DNA of 64,000 nt from Methylobacterium sp. J-088 (GCF_022829295.1 NZ_JAKSYH010000136.1:62001-126000), one strand, 5' to 3'. Shown: positions 19,963 to 29,597, numbered from the stretch's first letter. Program-made: numbers and translations. The notes: a model not told the origin generated them from the sequence alone.

Positions 19963-21258
19963 TCACCGGTGGGCGACGAGCAGATCGGCACGGCCTGCGA
20001 CCCGGAATGCTCCAAGAAAGACCACGGCGACGAACACAGCCACCGCAGCCAGCGGCAGAACCGGCGCGAACCACCCGGCCAGCGCGGTTCCGGCGACGGA
20101 ACCGAGATTCATCGCCGCCATGTAGACCTCGAGTTGCGTCGCCGCTCCCGGGCGTCCCTGGCTGGCCTGGAGCAGGGCCGGCATCAGCGCCACGATCAGC
20201 AGGCCGGGCAGCATGTTGGTCAGCGCGAGGATCACCGGCCCGGCCGCGCCGACGAGGTCCGACGTGATCAGGGCGCCGGCCAGCAGGAACGTGCCGGCGC
20301 TGGCGAGCAGGAGGATGCGCAGCGGCCGGACCGGGCCGGACCTGTCAGACCAGAAGCCGACCGCCAGCGCGCCGGCTGTTCCGCTCGCCAGCGCCAGACC
20401 GGCCTGGAGGCGGGACAGGACGGCTGGATCCCACGCCTGACGCTGGAGCAGGTCCACCGAAAAGGGCAGTTCGAACAGCCCGAGCGCGCCGTCGAGACCG
20501 AAGCACAGGGCGAGAAGCCGCAGGGCCCGCGGGCGCTGCAGGCTCACGATCAGGCGACGCAGGAATCGGCGGAACGGCACCCGTCGCGGCGCCAATCCGC
20601 GCCGCCCTGGGGTGGCGAGCGCATCCGTGGGCCCCTCGCGGACAAGCAGGATCGGCAGGCTCGCCACGATGGCGGCCACGAGGAGCCAGCGTGCGCTGAT
20701 GGCCAAACCGTCGGTCGTCAGCATCCACCCGAAGACGGCCGCGCTGAGGCTGCTTCCGGCCACGAAGCCCGCGCGGGTGCAGCCGCTCACCCGGCCGAGT
20801 TCGGCGGACGGCACGTGGTCCATGATCATCCGATCACAGGCGGTGTCGAGGAGCGAGGCGCACAGGCTGTGGGCCAGGAAGATCAGGCCGAGTCCGCCGA
20901 CCCGATCCTCGGCGCCCCACAGCAGCAGCGCGAGGGCGGCGTGGCAGCCAAGGACCGCCGCAACCGCGAAGACCCGGCGCCGGCCCATCCGGGAATCGCC
21001 GGTGCGGTCGACCACCGGGCCCCACAGGATGGGTTGAAGGGTCCAGGGCAGGCCCGCGAGGGCGAAGTGGAAGCCGATCTCCGCCGCCGAAACGCCCTTG
21101 GCGGTGAGATGATTGGCCAACGCCGTGAGCGAGAACCCCGCGATCAGCCCCTGATAGAGGTAGGTGGCGAAGAATACGCCGTAGCGGGTGCGGCGGCCGC
21201 TGAGGTTCAGCGGCTCATGCAGGGACGGGCGGACGGGAAACGCGGCCGGGTCGCTCAA
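19963..21258 (-). CDS. major facilitator superfamily transporter
   Basis: A 431 aa membrane protein with about 12 hydrophobic helices and a central cytoplasmic loop (TDALATPGRRGLAPRRVPFR). The segment RTGDSRMGRRRVFAVAA between helices 2 and 3 is the MFS loop motif. The overall look is of the PAT/AmpG-like branch. The substrate is unknown. It is divergent from a phosphopantetheinyl transferase gene across 127 bp, so a role in exporting or importing a non-ribosomal product such as a siderophore is possible but only inferred from this neighbour. Confidence 0.82.
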   Translation of the reverse strand: MSDPAAFPVRPSLHEPLNLSGRRTRYGVFFATYLYQGLIAGFSLTALANHLTAKGVSAAEIGFHFALAGLPWTLQPILWGPVVDRTGDSRMGRRRVFAVAAVLGCHAALALLLWGAEDRVGGLGLIFLAHSLCASLLDTACDRMIMDHVPSAELGRVSGCTRAGFVAGSSLSAAVFGWMLTTDGLAISARWLLVAAIVASLPILLVREGPTDALATPGRRGLAPRRVPFRRFLRRLIVSLQRPRALRLLALCFGLDGALGLFELPFSVDLLQRQAWDPAVLSRLQAGLALASGTAGALAVGFWSDRSGPVRPLRILLLASAGTFLLAGALITSDLVGAAGPVILALTNMLPGLLIVALMPALLQASQGRPGAATQLEVYMAAMNLGSVAGTALAGWFAPVLPLAAVAVFVAVVFLGAFRVAGRADLLVAHR

Positions 21259-21385
21259 GCGCGCGGCACCTTGCCCACAGCGCGCTGGGGCGCGAAGCTC
21301 CTCATGCCGTCGTCACCGGATGCGCCCCCGTGCCCTCACCATCGCGCGACCTTAACTTCTGCGTCCGGCGGCCGCGAGGCGTCGC

Positions 21386-22078
21386 TTGAGCGCGGTGGAT
21401 GTGTGGCTGGTCGATCTCGCCGTATCGCCGGACCGGCTCGAACGATGCGCGCAGGTGCTCGACCGCTCAGAGCGCGACCGCGGCGACCGGTTCCTGCGGC
21501 CGGAGGATCGCGCGCGTTTCACTGTAAGCCACGCGGCCCTCAGGCTCATCCTGGCGGACGCGCGCGGCTGTGCCCCGTCCGAGATCCGCCTCGCCGCGAA
21601 GGCGGCTGGCAAGCCGCACCTCGCGGAGCCGGCCGGAAGCCCGTTGGAGTTCAACCTGTCGCATTCGGGGGCCCGCGCCTTGATCGGTCTCGCGGGCCCG
21701 GCCGACATCGGCGTCGATCTCGAACTGATGCGAGCGATTCCGGACGCGGTGCGGATCGCCCGGACGCATTTCGCGCCCGACGAGGCGGCGTCCCTCGCGA
21801 GCTTGCCGGCTGAGGCTATCGAGGCGGCCTTCTTCGGCCTGTGGACCCGCAAGGAAGCGGTGGTGAAGGCGCTGGGGACCGGTCTGTCCCTACCCCTCGA
21901 CCGTTTCAGCGTGACCCTGCCGCCGGCTGCTCCGCGCCTGCTGCGGGACCCGGCAGGGTGGACCCTCGCGGCGATCGATGCCGGTGCCGGCTATGCCGCC
22001 ACCGTCGCGGTGCGGGCCGTTGACGCGACGATCCAGCCCCGGAGGCTCCCGACAGATTGGCCCGACCGGCTCTGTTGA
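21386..22078 (+). CDS. 4'-phosphopantetheinyl transferase, Sfp type
   Basis: Transfers phosphopantetheine from CoA to carrier-protein serines. The 230 aa length fits the Sfp (two-domain) class. It has FNLSHSG (motif 1), IGVDLE (motif 2, Mg ligands) and FFGLWTRKEAVVKALG (motif 3, WxxKEA). The TTG at 21386 follows GAGG by 6 bases; a GTG at 21395 is the alternative start. No polyketide or non-ribosomal peptide genes lie in the window, so its partner carrier protein is elsewhere. Confidence 0.88.
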   Translation: MSAVDVWLVDLAVSPDRLERCAQVLDRSERDRGDRFLRPEDRARFTVSHAALRLILADARGCAPSEIRLAAKAAGKPHLAEPAGSPLEFNLSHSGARALIGLAGPADIGVDLELMRAIPDAVRIARTHFAPDEAASLASLPAEAIEAAFFGLWTRKEAVVKALGTGLSLPLDRFSVTLPPAAPRLLRDPAGWTLAAIDAGAGYAATVAVRAVDATIQPRRLPTDWPDRLC

Positions 22079-22095
22079 AACAGCACAAACCCGGC

Positions 22096-22124
22096 TTGCG
22101 GCCCAGCCAAGGCACGGCTATACA
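22096..22124 (+). promoter_or_regulatory. promoter of tRNA-Pro
   Basis: TTGCGG (22096-22101) and TATACA (22119-22124) with a 17-base spacer lie 40 bases upstream of the mature tRNA 5' end on the same strand, inside the tail of the PPTase intergenic region. Confidence 0.55.
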
Positions 22125-22164
22125 CCCGCTCGTCGGCCCGGTCAGCGATGCGCGGGACGGCCTT

Positions 22165-22241
22165 CGGAGTGTAGCGCAGTCTGGTAGCGCACCACGTTCG
22201 GGACGTGGGGGTCGCAGGTTCAAATCCTGCCACTCCGACCA
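22165..22241 (+). tRNA. tRNA-Pro (anticodon CGG)
   Basis: The 77-base cloverleaf ends with an encoded CCA. The acceptor stem CGGAGTG pairs with CACTCCG, the anticodon stem CCACG/CGTGG encloses the loop TTCGGGA (anticodon CGG), and the T-arm contains GGTTCAAATCC. It reads CCG codons, which should be abundant in this GC-rich genome. Confidence 0.95.
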
Positions 22242-22346
22242 AGAATTCCCGAGACTCAGCTTCTTTTCGGCACAGCCGCCTCGCGCACGATATCATAAGT
22301 CGTGGCGCTTGACCTTCCGGCCGGTGTTAGAGCGAGAACGCCGGAC

Positions 22347-23402
22347 ATGGCATCGCGATTGCCGGAACGGCCCCCTCACGGAGTGTTCGCCGCTGAAGCT
22401 TGGTTTGGCTTCGCACGCAGCCTGATCGCCGCCACGGCCTTCATCGGCATCGCAGTCGTGGCATTCGTGGCCCTGATGGATCCCTACGGCCTGCGCGCCG
22501 CACCGGGGCATCCGCCGGGTCCGATCATGGACGCCAACCAGCGGCTCTCATACCCGCAGATCGCCCGCGGCGGCCGGTTCGACGCCGCGGTCTTCGGCAC
22601 CTCGACGGCCCGCCTGCTCGATCCGAACGCCCTCGACGAGGCCTTCGGCGCCCGGTTCGCGAACCTCGCCGTGAACGCCGCGACGCCGGACGAGCAGATC
22701 CGCCTCGCCGAACTTTTCATCGCGCATCATGCCGTGCGTGCGGTCCTGTTCGGGCTCGATGGGACGTGGTGTTCGGCCGATCCCCCCGCCCGCACGGCCA
22801 ACGCCTTCCCGGACTGGCTCTATGCGGACGGCGCGCCGTGGGGCGTGCTGCGACAGGTGAACCTGCGCGCGGTCGCCGTGGCGGCACAGGCCGGGCTCGC
22901 GTGGGCCGGTCTGGCCCGACCTCGGATTCGTCGGGACGGCTACGCGGTCTTCACGCCGCCGGAGGACCGCTACGACCCGGAGCGCGCGCGTGCCCATATC
23001 CGCGCGGGTGCTGCCGACCCGGCGGCCGCTATCGATCCGGTCGATGCGCCCATACCGGCGCTCGGCCGCCTCGATCATCTCCTGGACCGCGTGCCGTCCG
23101 ATGCGGTGAAGCTCCTCGTCTTCATGCCGGTCCACGCCGCCGCGCAGGGAGCCCCCGGGACGGCGGCGGGTCGGCGCGAGGCGGCCTGCAAGAGCCGGGT
23201 CGCCGCGATCGGCGCCGGCCACGGCGCCACGGTGGTGGATTTCCGTTTTCCGTCGCCGCTCACCAACCGGGACGCGAATTATTGGGACGCGCTGCATTAC
23301 CGCCTGCCGGTCGCGGAGCGGATCGTCGCGGACCTGAAGGCAGCGGTGGCGACCGGCGCCGACGATCCGGGCGGCACCTACCGGGTGCTGGCCCACCCCT
23401 GA
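22347..23402 (+). CDS. membrane-anchored SGNH-like protein of unknown substrate
   Basis: A 351 aa protein with one N-terminal membrane segment (SLIAATAFIGIAVVAFVALM), then a periplasmic domain. AAVFGTSTARLLDP looks like a GDSL block I with Ser in a G-T-S context. NYWDALHYRLPVAERIVADL near the end resembles the Asp-x-x-His block V of SGNH/AlgX-like O-acetyl or ester hydrolases. Central blocks are less clear. The ATG at 22347 is chosen over a GTG at 22302 because the membrane segment follows it. The neighbours (tRNA-Pro, tgt) are unrelated. Function unassigned. Confidence 0.65.
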   Translation: MASRLPERPPHGVFAAEAWFGFARSLIAATAFIGIAVVAFVALMDPYGLRAAPGHPPGPIMDANQRLSYPQIARGGRFDAAVFGTSTARLLDPNALDEAFGARFANLAVNAATPDEQIRLAELFIAHHAVRAVLFGLDGTWCSADPPARTANAFPDWLYADGAPWGVLRQVNLRAVAVAAQAGLAWAGLARPRIRRDGYAVFTPPEDRYDPERARAHIRAGAADPAAAIDPVDAPIPALGRLDHLLDRVPSDAVKLLVFMPVHAAAQGAPGTAAGRREAACKSRVAAIGAGHGATVVDFRFPSPLTNRDANYWDALHYRLPVAERIVADLKAAVATGADDPGGTYRVLAHP

Positions 23403-23409
23403 TCCGGCC

Positions 23410-24546
23410 TCACGCGGCGGCGCGCTCGGACCGCGCCCAGCCCGCGCGGGTTTCGCTGCAATACTCGGCGTATCGACCGTCCCGGATCGCCGCCCGGGCG
23501 CCTGCCATCAAATCCTGATAGTAGGCGAGATTGTTCCAGGTCAGCAGCATCATCCCCAGGATCTCGTTCGACCGGACCAGATGATGCAGATAGGCGCGCG
23601 AATAATCCCGCGTCGCCGGGCAGATCGAGGCCTCGTCCAGGGGGGCCGTGTCCTCGGCGTGGCGGGCGTTGCGCAGGTTGACCCGGCCATGGCGCGTATA
23701 GGCGAGGCCGTGGCGGCCGGCGCGGGTCGGCATCACGCAGTCGAACATGTCGATGCCGCGGGCCACCGCGCCGAGGATGTCGTCGGGCGTGCCGACACCC
23801 ATCAGGTAGCGCGGTTTCGCGGCGGGCAGGTGCGGCTCCACGGTCTCGATCATCGCGAACATCACCGCCTGCGGCTCGCCGACCGCGAGGCCGCCGACCG
23901 CGTAGCCCTTCAGGTCGAGGTCCGCCAAGGCGCGGGCGCTCTCGATCCGAAGGGCCGGGATGTCGCCCCCCTGCACGATGCCGAACAGGGCCCGCTCGGT
24001 CTGCTCGCCGAAGGCGATTCGGCAGCGCTCGGCCCAGCGCAGGGACAGCTGCATCGCCTTCTCGATCGCCGCATGGTCGGCCGGCAGGCGCACGCATTCG
24101 TCGAGCTGCATCTGGATGTCGGAGCCGAGCAGTCCCTGGATCTCGATCGAGCGCTCCGGGCTCATGTGGTGCGCCGTGCCGTCGATATGCGAGCGGAAGG
24201 TCACGCCCTGCTCGTCGATCTTCCGCAAGGCGGAGAGCGACATCACCTGGAAGCCGCCGGAATCGGTCAGGATCGGCCGGTCCCAGTTCATGAAGCGATG
24301 CAGTCCGCCGATCCGCGCCATCCGTTCGGGACCGGGGCGCAGCATCAGGTGATAGGTGTTGCCGAGCACCACGTCCGCGCCGAGGTCGCGGACCTGGCCG
24401 GGATACATCGCCTTGACGGTGGCGGCTGTGCCGACCGGCATGAAGGCCGGCGTCCGGATCGCGCCGCGATGCGTCGTGATCGCGCCTGTGCGGGCGGTGC
24501 CGTCCTGCGCCTGCAGGCTGAAGCCGAAGGGGAGTGGATCGGTCAT
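23410..24546 (-). CDS. tgt: queuine/preQ1 tRNA-ribosyltransferase with altered zinc site
   Basis: Exchanges guanine-34 for preQ1 in GUN-anticodon tRNAs, the first tRNA step of queuosine synthesis. It is 378 aa. [11 protein letters not shown] and DECVRLPAD are active-site segments, and [23 protein letters not shown] leads to the second aspartate. The zinc site is unusual. Where E. coli has CxCxxC before the SRAYL segment, this protein reads SICPAT (Ser, Cys, Thr). The later histidine in the 'HN' position is Asn in [11 protein letters not shown]. Three of four usual ligands are therefore replaced. Its start is 7 bases from the queA stop, forming a queA-tgt operon. Confidence 0.95.
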   Translation of the reverse strand: MTDPLPFGFSLQAQDGTARTGAITTHRGAIRTPAFMPVGTAATVKAMYPGQVRDLGADVVLGNTYHLMLRPGPERMARIGGLHRFMNWDRPILTDSGGFQVMSLSALRKIDEQGVTFRSHIDGTAHHMSPERSIEIQGLLGSDIQMQLDECVRLPADHAAIEKAMQLSLRWAERCRIAFGEQTERALFGIVQGGDIPALRIESARALADLDLKGYAVGGLAVGEPQAVMFAMIETVEPHLPAAKPRYLMGVGTPDDILGAVARGIDMFDCVMPTRAGRHGLAYTRHGRVNLRNARHAEDTAPLDEASICPATRDYSRAYLHHLVRSNEILGMMLLTWNNLAYYQDLMAGARAAIRDGRYAEYCSETRAGWARSERAAA

Positions 24547-24553
24547 CGCTGGC

Positions 24554-25618
24554 TCATGGCAGGTCCGCGCCCGTGCCCGGGAAGAGCAGGCTGGCGTCGC
24601 CGTAGGAATAGAACCGGTAGCTGGCCTCGATCGCGTGCGCGTAGGCGGCGCGCATCGTGTCGAGGCCCGAGAAGGCCGAGACCAGCATGAACAGGGTCGA
24701 GCGCGGCAGATGGAAGTTCGTCACGAGCGCGTCCACCGCCCGGAAGCGGTAGCCCGGCGTGATGAAGATATCGGTCGGGCCCGAGAAGGCTGCGAGCGTT
24801 CCGTCCGGGCGCGCGGCGCTCTCCAGCAGGCGCAGGGCGGTGGTCCCGATCGCGACGATCCGGCCGCCCGCGGCGCGGGTCGCGTTGAGCGCGGTGGCGG
24901 TATCCGCGTCGAGGATGCCGATTTCCGCGTGCATCCGATGGCCTTCCGTATCCTCGGCCTTCACCGGAAGGAACGTGCCCGCTCCGACATGCAGCGTGAC
25001 GTGGTGGCGCCGCAGCCCGGCCGCGTCGAGATCCGCGAGCAGGCCTTCCGAGAAATGCAGGCCCGCCGTTGGCGCCGCGACGGCGCCGGGGTTCCGGGCG
25101 TAGATCGTCTGGTAGTCGGTGGCGTCCCGCGCGTCGGCGGCGCGCTTGCCGGCGATGTAGGGGGGCAGCGGCAGGGCGCCCTCGGCCACGATGGCGGCGT
25201 CGAGCTCAGGCCCCGCCCGGTCGAAATCGAGCACGATCTCGCCGGCCTCGCCCTTCTCGGCCACGGTGGCGGTTAATGCGCCGAATCGCAGCGTGTCGCC
25301 GGGGGCGACCCGCTTGGCCGGACGGCCGAAGGCGCGCCAGCGCGCGGGTCCCTCGCGCAGATGCAGCATCGCCTCCGTACGCTGACCGGGCGCGCCCGGC
25401 CGCGTGCGTACGCCGTGGAGGCGGGCCGGGATCACCCGCGTGTCGTTGAACACCAAAGCATCGCCGGTCCGCAGGGTGCCGGGCAGATCGCGTACGGTCC
25501 GGTCGGCCAAAGCCATCCCCGGCTGCACGACAAGCAGCCGCCCGGCATCCCGCGGCTCGGCCGGGCGCAGGGCGATGCTGGTCTCCGGCAGGTCGAAATC
25601 GAACAGGTCCACGCGCAT
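24554..25618 (-). CDS. queA: S-adenosylmethionine:tRNA ribosyltransferase-isomerase
   Basis: Converts preQ1 in tRNA to epoxyqueuosine using the ribosyl group of AdoMet. The 354 aa protein begins [19 protein letters not shown] and has [24 protein letters not shown] and [16 protein letters not shown], all strongly conserved in QueA. I chose the ATG at 25618 because the family starts there; an in-frame extension to 25654 is open. It lies directly upstream of tgt on the same strand, the classic queuosine operon. Confidence 0.96.
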   Translation of the reverse strand: MRVDLFDFDLPETSIALRPAEPRDAGRLLVVQPGMALADRTVRDLPGTLRTGDALVFNDTRVIPARLHGVRTRPGAPGQRTEAMLHLREGPARWRAFGRPAKRVAPGDTLRFGALTATVAEKGEAGEIVLDFDRAGPELDAAIVAEGALPLPPYIAGKRAADARDATDYQTIYARNPGAVAAPTAGLHFSEGLLADLDAAGLRRHHVTLHVGAGTFLPVKAEDTEGHRMHAEIGILDADTATALNATRAAGGRIVAIGTTALRLLESAARPDGTLAAFSGPTDIFITPGYRFRAVDALVTNFHLPRSTLFMLVSAFSGLDTMRAAYAHAIEASYRFYSYGDASLLFPGTGADLP

Positions 25619-25715
25619 TCCGGGCTGCGTGCACCGAACCGCAGGCGGTTTCAACCGCGGAACCCTCGGGGATCGTGCCCGTTTTCCGCGTCACCGAGAC
25701 GCGAGATGACCATCG

Positions 25716-25964
25716 ATGCCCTGGTACGCCGTTCGCCCCCGTGACGAAGCCGACCCGCGATGGCCGCTGCCGGGAAAGCCCGAGATCGTGCTGAAGGCCC
25801 AGAGCCCCGACGAGGCCCGGTCGAAATTCGAGGATGCGTATCCGAGCCAGCCCTTCGGCAGCCCGACGGTGCCCGTCTCGGATTCCGGCCTGGGCAGCTT
25901 CCGCGGGGAACCCGATGCGCTGGTCGTAACCGAGACGGGCGAGCCGCCCGCCAAGCGGGAATAG
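25716..25964 (+). CDS. small hypothetical protein, 82 aa
   Basis: A soluble protein beginning MPWYAVRPRDEADPRW, with a helical middle (SPDEARSKFEDAYPSQPF) and a polar tail. The start is ATG 25716 by default. It is divergent from queA and sits 5 bases upstream of another small frame. I do not recognise the family. Codon bias (G/C third positions) looks like real coding DNA. Confidence 0.55.
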   Translation: MPWYAVRPRDEADPRWPLPGKPEIVLKAQSPDEARSKFEDAYPSQPFGSPTVPVSDSGLGSFRGEPDALVVTETGEPPAKRE

Positions 25965-25969
25965 GCGCC

Positions 25970-26191
25970 GTGGCTCTGCCCGGCCGGAACCGGCGCGTGA
26001 CCCTGGACGGTCAGCTGCTCGGCTATTGGGAGCGTGAGGCGGCGCGCCTGGAATCCCTGGCCGCTGCCGCACGCTTCGCATGGCAACGCCGCCGGTTGCT
26101 GCGGAAGGCGGACACTGCCCGCGCCAAGGCAGCGACGAGCCGCCGGCGCGAGGCCGCACGCGGGAACGCACCTGAACCGATCGAGACTTAG
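25970..26191 (+). CDS. small basic hypothetical protein, 73 aa
   Basis: The reading frame from GTG 25970 encodes a strongly basic helical protein (REAARLESLAAAARFAWQRR, then RKADTARAKAATSRRREAAR). It could bind nucleic acid or form a coiled coil. It follows the 82 aa gene by 5 bases, so the two may be co-transcribed. The start codon is not certain and no family is recognised. Confidence 0.42.
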   Translation: MALPGRNRRVTLDGQLLGYWEREAARLESLAAAARFAWQRRRLLRKADTARAKAATSRRREAARGNAPEPIET

Positions 26192-26289
26192 CCAAAGCTA
26201 AGACCTTTTCGGAAGCGTCGAACCTTTGCCGTGGCCTGGGACAAGGGTGATGCCGTATAGGCGCGGCCACCCCAACTCGGCGCCGACTC

Positions 26290-27177
26290 ATGGACCGTAC
26301 CCAGAAAGCTGCCCTCCTCAGCGCGGGCATCGGCCTCGCCGTCACGGCCCTGAAGTTCTACGCCGCTTGGCTCACCGGCAGCCTCGCGCTGTATTCGGAC
26401 GCCCTCGAGAGCATCATCAACGTGGTCGCCGCCATCGGCGCCTTCGTGGCGCTGCGCGTCGCGGCGCGTCCGGCCGACGAGGATCATCCCTACGGCCACC
26501 ACAAGGCCGAGTTCTTCTCCGCGGTGATCGAGGGCGCCCTGATCATCGTGGCGGCGCTCATGATCCTGCGCGAATCGTTTTACGGCGTGCTGGCGCCCAA
26601 GCCCCTCGATGCCCCTGCCATCGGCGTGGCGATCAATTTCGGGGCCGGCATCATCAACGCGGCCTGGGCCATGGCGCTGATGCGCTGGGGTCAGCGGTGG
26701 CGCTCGCCGGCCCTGATCGCCGATGCGCGCCACATCTTTGCTGACGTCGTCACCTCCTGCGGCGTCCTGATCGGTGTCGGAGCTGTTCTAGTGACCGGTT
26801 ATCCCATCCTCGATCCGATGGTGGCCGGGCTGGTGGCGCTGAACATCCTCTGGTCCGGCTTCCGCATGGTGCGGGAATCGGTCGACGGCCTGATGGATCG
26901 CGCGGCCCCGCATGAGATGGTGACTCAGATCCGGACGCTGATCTCGGAGCACGGCGAAGGGGCGCTGGAGGCGCACGACGTTCGCACGCGCGCGGCCGGG
27001 CAGGCCACGTTCATCGATTTCCACCTCGTGGTCCCCGGCGCCATGAGCGTCGAGGCTTCGCACGTGATCTGCGACCGGCTGGAGAACGCCTTGGAGACGA
27101 CCATCCCCGGAGCGGTGGTGACGATCCATGTCGAGCCCGGCGAGCTGGCCAAGGCCCGCGGCGTGCCGGTGCTCTGA
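26290..27177 (+). CDS. cation diffusion facilitator metal exporter, FieF-like
   Basis: Proton-driven divalent cation exporter of the inner membrane, 295 aa. Six membrane helices span about residues 8-190. Metal-site segments are SDALESIINV (the usual DxxxD motif of helix 2, here D then E) and DARHIFADVVTS (HxxxD of helix 5). DHPYGHHKAEFFSA is the histidine-containing loop. The C-terminal cytoplasmic metallochaperone-like domain (about 205-290) has HDVRTRAAGQATFIDFHL. The ion (Zn, Fe, Co, Mn) cannot be fixed by sequence; Asp/Glu usage in helix 2 differs from YiiP and may affect selectivity. Confidence 0.88.
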   Translation: MDRTQKAALLSAGIGLAVTALKFYAAWLTGSLALYSDALESIINVVAAIGAFVALRVAARPADEDHPYGHHKAEFFSAVIEGALIIVAALMILRESFYGVLAPKPLDAPAIGVAINFGAGIINAAWAMALMRWGQRWRSPALIADARHIFADVVTSCGVLIGVGAVLVTGYPILDPMVAGLVALNILWSGFRMVRESVDGLMDRAAPHEMVTQIRTLISEHGEGALEAHDVRTRAAGQATFIDFHLVVPGAMSVEASHVICDRLENALETTIPGAVVTIHVEPGELAKARGVPVL

Positions 27178-27185
27178 TCCGGCGC

Positions 27186-28441
27186 TCAGCTCCAGGCGTG
27201 GAGCGGCGGGGCGACGCCGTTCAGCGCGTGGTTGCCGATGATGGCGTACTTCCACCGTACGGGGTCATGGAGCGTGTGGGTCCGCGCGTTCCGCCAGTGT
27301 CGGTCGAGATTCTCCGCCGCCAGGGTCGAGCGGGTGCCCGACAACTCGAACAGCTTGTTGGAGGCCGCCAGGGCGACCTCGGTGGTCAGCACCTTCGCCT
27401 CGGCGACCGCGAGTTGCGCCGCCGCCACGCGCTGCGCATCCGGCTTGGCCACGGCCTCGTCGAGGATGAGCCCCGCCCGATCGAGCAGCGCCTCCGCGGC
27501 GTGTTGGCGGAGGGTCAGGTCGCCGATCGCCTGGATCGTGTAGGGATCGTCACTTGCGCGCTCCAGACCGCTGTCGATCCAAGGCCTGGCCTTCTCGCGG
27601 ACGAACCGGATCGTGTCGTCCAGCGCCTCCCGGCCTATGCCGGCATCGATTGCCGCCTGGATGATCTGGAATACGGCGCCGTCCGCGGTGGGTGCGTCGT
27701 AACCCTTCCAAGCCGGGACCAGATGCGTTTTTGGTACCCGGACATCCTCGATCAGCACGGTGCCGCTCGCGGTGCCGCGCTGGCCGAAGCTCGACCAATC
27801 GTCGATGATCGTCAGGCCCGGCGCGTCGCGCTCGGCGATGGCGTACCAAGCCCGGCCCTGCCCATCGAGGGCGACGATCGGAACGAGATGCGCGAGCAGC
27901 GCGCCGGTCGCGTAGAACTTCTGGCCGCGCACCACGACGTGGTCGCCGTCGTCGGTGAAGCGCGTGTCGAACTCGGCCGCCCGCTTGGTGCCACGCTCCG
28001 AGAAGGCGTTGCCGAACCGAGTACCACGCAGCACCTCCCCGAACAGCAGCCGTTTCTGCGCGTCGTCCGACACGGTCCGGATCGCCGCGATGATGCCGAG
28101 ATGGTTCTGCGCGATCTGCGCGATGGCGGGGTCCGCCGCCGCGATGATGGCGATGACCTGCGCCAGGGTCCGGTAGGACATTTCAGGCCCGCCATAGGCC
28201 CGCGGCACGTTGATCGACCACAGGCCGCTCTGCGAGAAGGCGTCGAGCTCGGCGAGCGGCCGCACGGCGGCGCGATCCCGCTCCGAGGCGCCGACACGGA
28301 ACGCGGCTGCCAGCCGGTGGGCGATGTCGAGCGCCTCCGGGTCGCCGCCGATGACGTGAGCCTGGGTCGGGGGGCGTTCCGGACCGGGCGCGCCCCGCGC
28401 GCCCTGCGGTTCGAGGTTCGTGCATCGACGGCGATGGTCAT
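27186..28441 (-). pseudogene. sfnB: SfnB-type acyl-CoA-dehydrogenase-like oxidoreductase with apparent 5' frameshift
   Basis: The body of the gene is a flavoprotein of the acyl-CoA dehydrogenase/DszC group (SfnB, sulfur acquisition), for example LDAFSQSGLWSINVPRAYGG and SFGQRGTASGTV. The best start is ATG 28441 (MTIAVDARTSN), with AGGAG 8 bases upstream. That frame loses sense after about 11 codons, and the homologous sequence (GARGAPGPERPPTQAHVIGG) continues in the -1 frame from about 28408. The remaining frame has no start codon until GTG 28265, internal to the fold. A single missing base would explain this. It may be a true mutation or a sequencing/assembly error. sfnG lies directly upstream on the same strand. 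Confidence 0.65.
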
Positions 28442-28481
28442 GGCACGCTCCTGATGGATCGGGGAGGAGGACGCTGGACGG

Positions 28482-29597
28482 TCAGGCCGCTTCGGCGCGC
28501 TGGGCGCGGGCGGCCTCCAGGGCGCGCACCCGCGGGATCACGTGCGTACCGAAATACGCGACCTCCTCCTGGAAATGCAGGAAGGCCAGGAGCGCGAGAT
28601 CCGCACCGGCATCCTTGAGAGCGAGGATCCGCTCGGCGATCTGATCGGGTGTACCGATCAGGTTGGTCCGAAAACCGTCGTTGTACTGGACCAGATCCTC
28701 GAAGCTCGATTTCGCCCAATTGCCCTCGCCCTCCGGTGAGGCCTTGCCGGCATTCTTCGCCTCGTGGCCGAAGGCCTTCACGGCATCGGCGTCGGCGTGG
28801 TCGATGATCTCCTGAAGAACGGCGCGGGCCTCTTCCTCGGTCTCGCGGGCGATCACGAAGGCGTTGACGCCGATGCGCGGATCGTTGCCGCTCTGCGCCG
28901 CCTTCGCGCGGATATCGTCGACCTGCGCGCGGATGTTGTCGGGCGTGTTGCCGTTGGTGAAGTACCAGTCGGACACCCGGGCCGCCATGTCGCGCGCTGC
29001 CCGCGACGAGCCGCCCTGGAAGATCTCCGGCAGCGGCTGACCCGGCTTCGGCTTCAGCGTGTAGTCGCTGTACCGATAGAAATCCCCGCGGAAGGTGAAG
29101 TTGTCCTGGGTCCAGATCCCGCGCAGGCTGCGGATGAATTCCTCGGAGCGGCGGTAACGCTCGTCATGGTCCAGCCAAGGCTCGCCGATCGCCCGGAACT
29201 CGCCCGAGAACCAGCCCGACACGATGTTCACCGCAACGCGATTGTCGGTGAGTTGTGCGATCGTGGCGATCTGCTTCGCGGCGAGCGTCGGGTTCCAAGG
29301 GCCGGGCAGGATCGCGGCGATCACCTTGAGCTTGGTGGTGGCCGCCAGCAGCGCATGGCTGAACGCCACCGACTCGTGCTGGTATTCGGCGCCATAGCCG
29401 GCGGTGAACCGGATCTGCGTCAGCGCGTAGTCGAAGCCGGCTTCCTCAGCGATCTGTGCCAGCGTCCGGTTGTAGTCAGCGTCCCAGCTCGTCCGTTGCG
29501 GGATCGTGCTGATCACGAGGCCACCCGAGACGTTGGGCACCCAGTAGGCGAAACGGATCGGCGCAGGCTCCGCTTCCGCGATGTGATGGCTGGTCAT
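28482..29597 (-). CDS. sfnG: FMNH2-dependent dimethylsulfone monooxygenase
   Basis: Flavin-dependent monooxygenase of the bacterial luciferase/SsuD family, 371 aa, converting dimethylsulfone to methanesulfinate for sulfur scavenging. FAYWVPNVSGGLVISTIPQR near the N-terminus is characteristic of SfnG. LPGPWNPTLAAKQIATIAQL, NIVSGWFSGEF and FQGGSSRAARDMAAR are family segments for flavin and substrate. The ATG at 29597 with GGGAGC 6 bases before it is preferred over an upstream in-frame ATG at 29657. It is followed by the sfnB-like gene, with which it probably forms a sulfate-starvation operon. Confidence 0.92.
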   Translation of the reverse strand: MTSHHIAEAEPAPIRFAYWVPNVSGGLVISTIPQRTSWDADYNRTLAQIAEEAGFDYALTQIRFTAGYGAEYQHESVAFSHALLAATTKLKVIAAILPGPWNPTLAAKQIATIAQLTDNRVAVNIVSGWFSGEFRAIGEPWLDHDERYRRSEEFIRSLRGIWTQDNFTFRGDFYRYSDYTLKPKPGQPLPEIFQGGSSRAARDMAARVSDWYFTNGNTPDNIRAQVDDIRAKAAQSGNDPRIGVNAFVIARETEEEARAVLQEIIDHADADAVKAFGHEAKNAGKASPEGEGNWAKSSFEDLVQYNDGFRTNLIGTPDQIAERILALKDAGADLALLAFLHFQEEVAYFGTHVIPRVRALEAARAQRAEAA

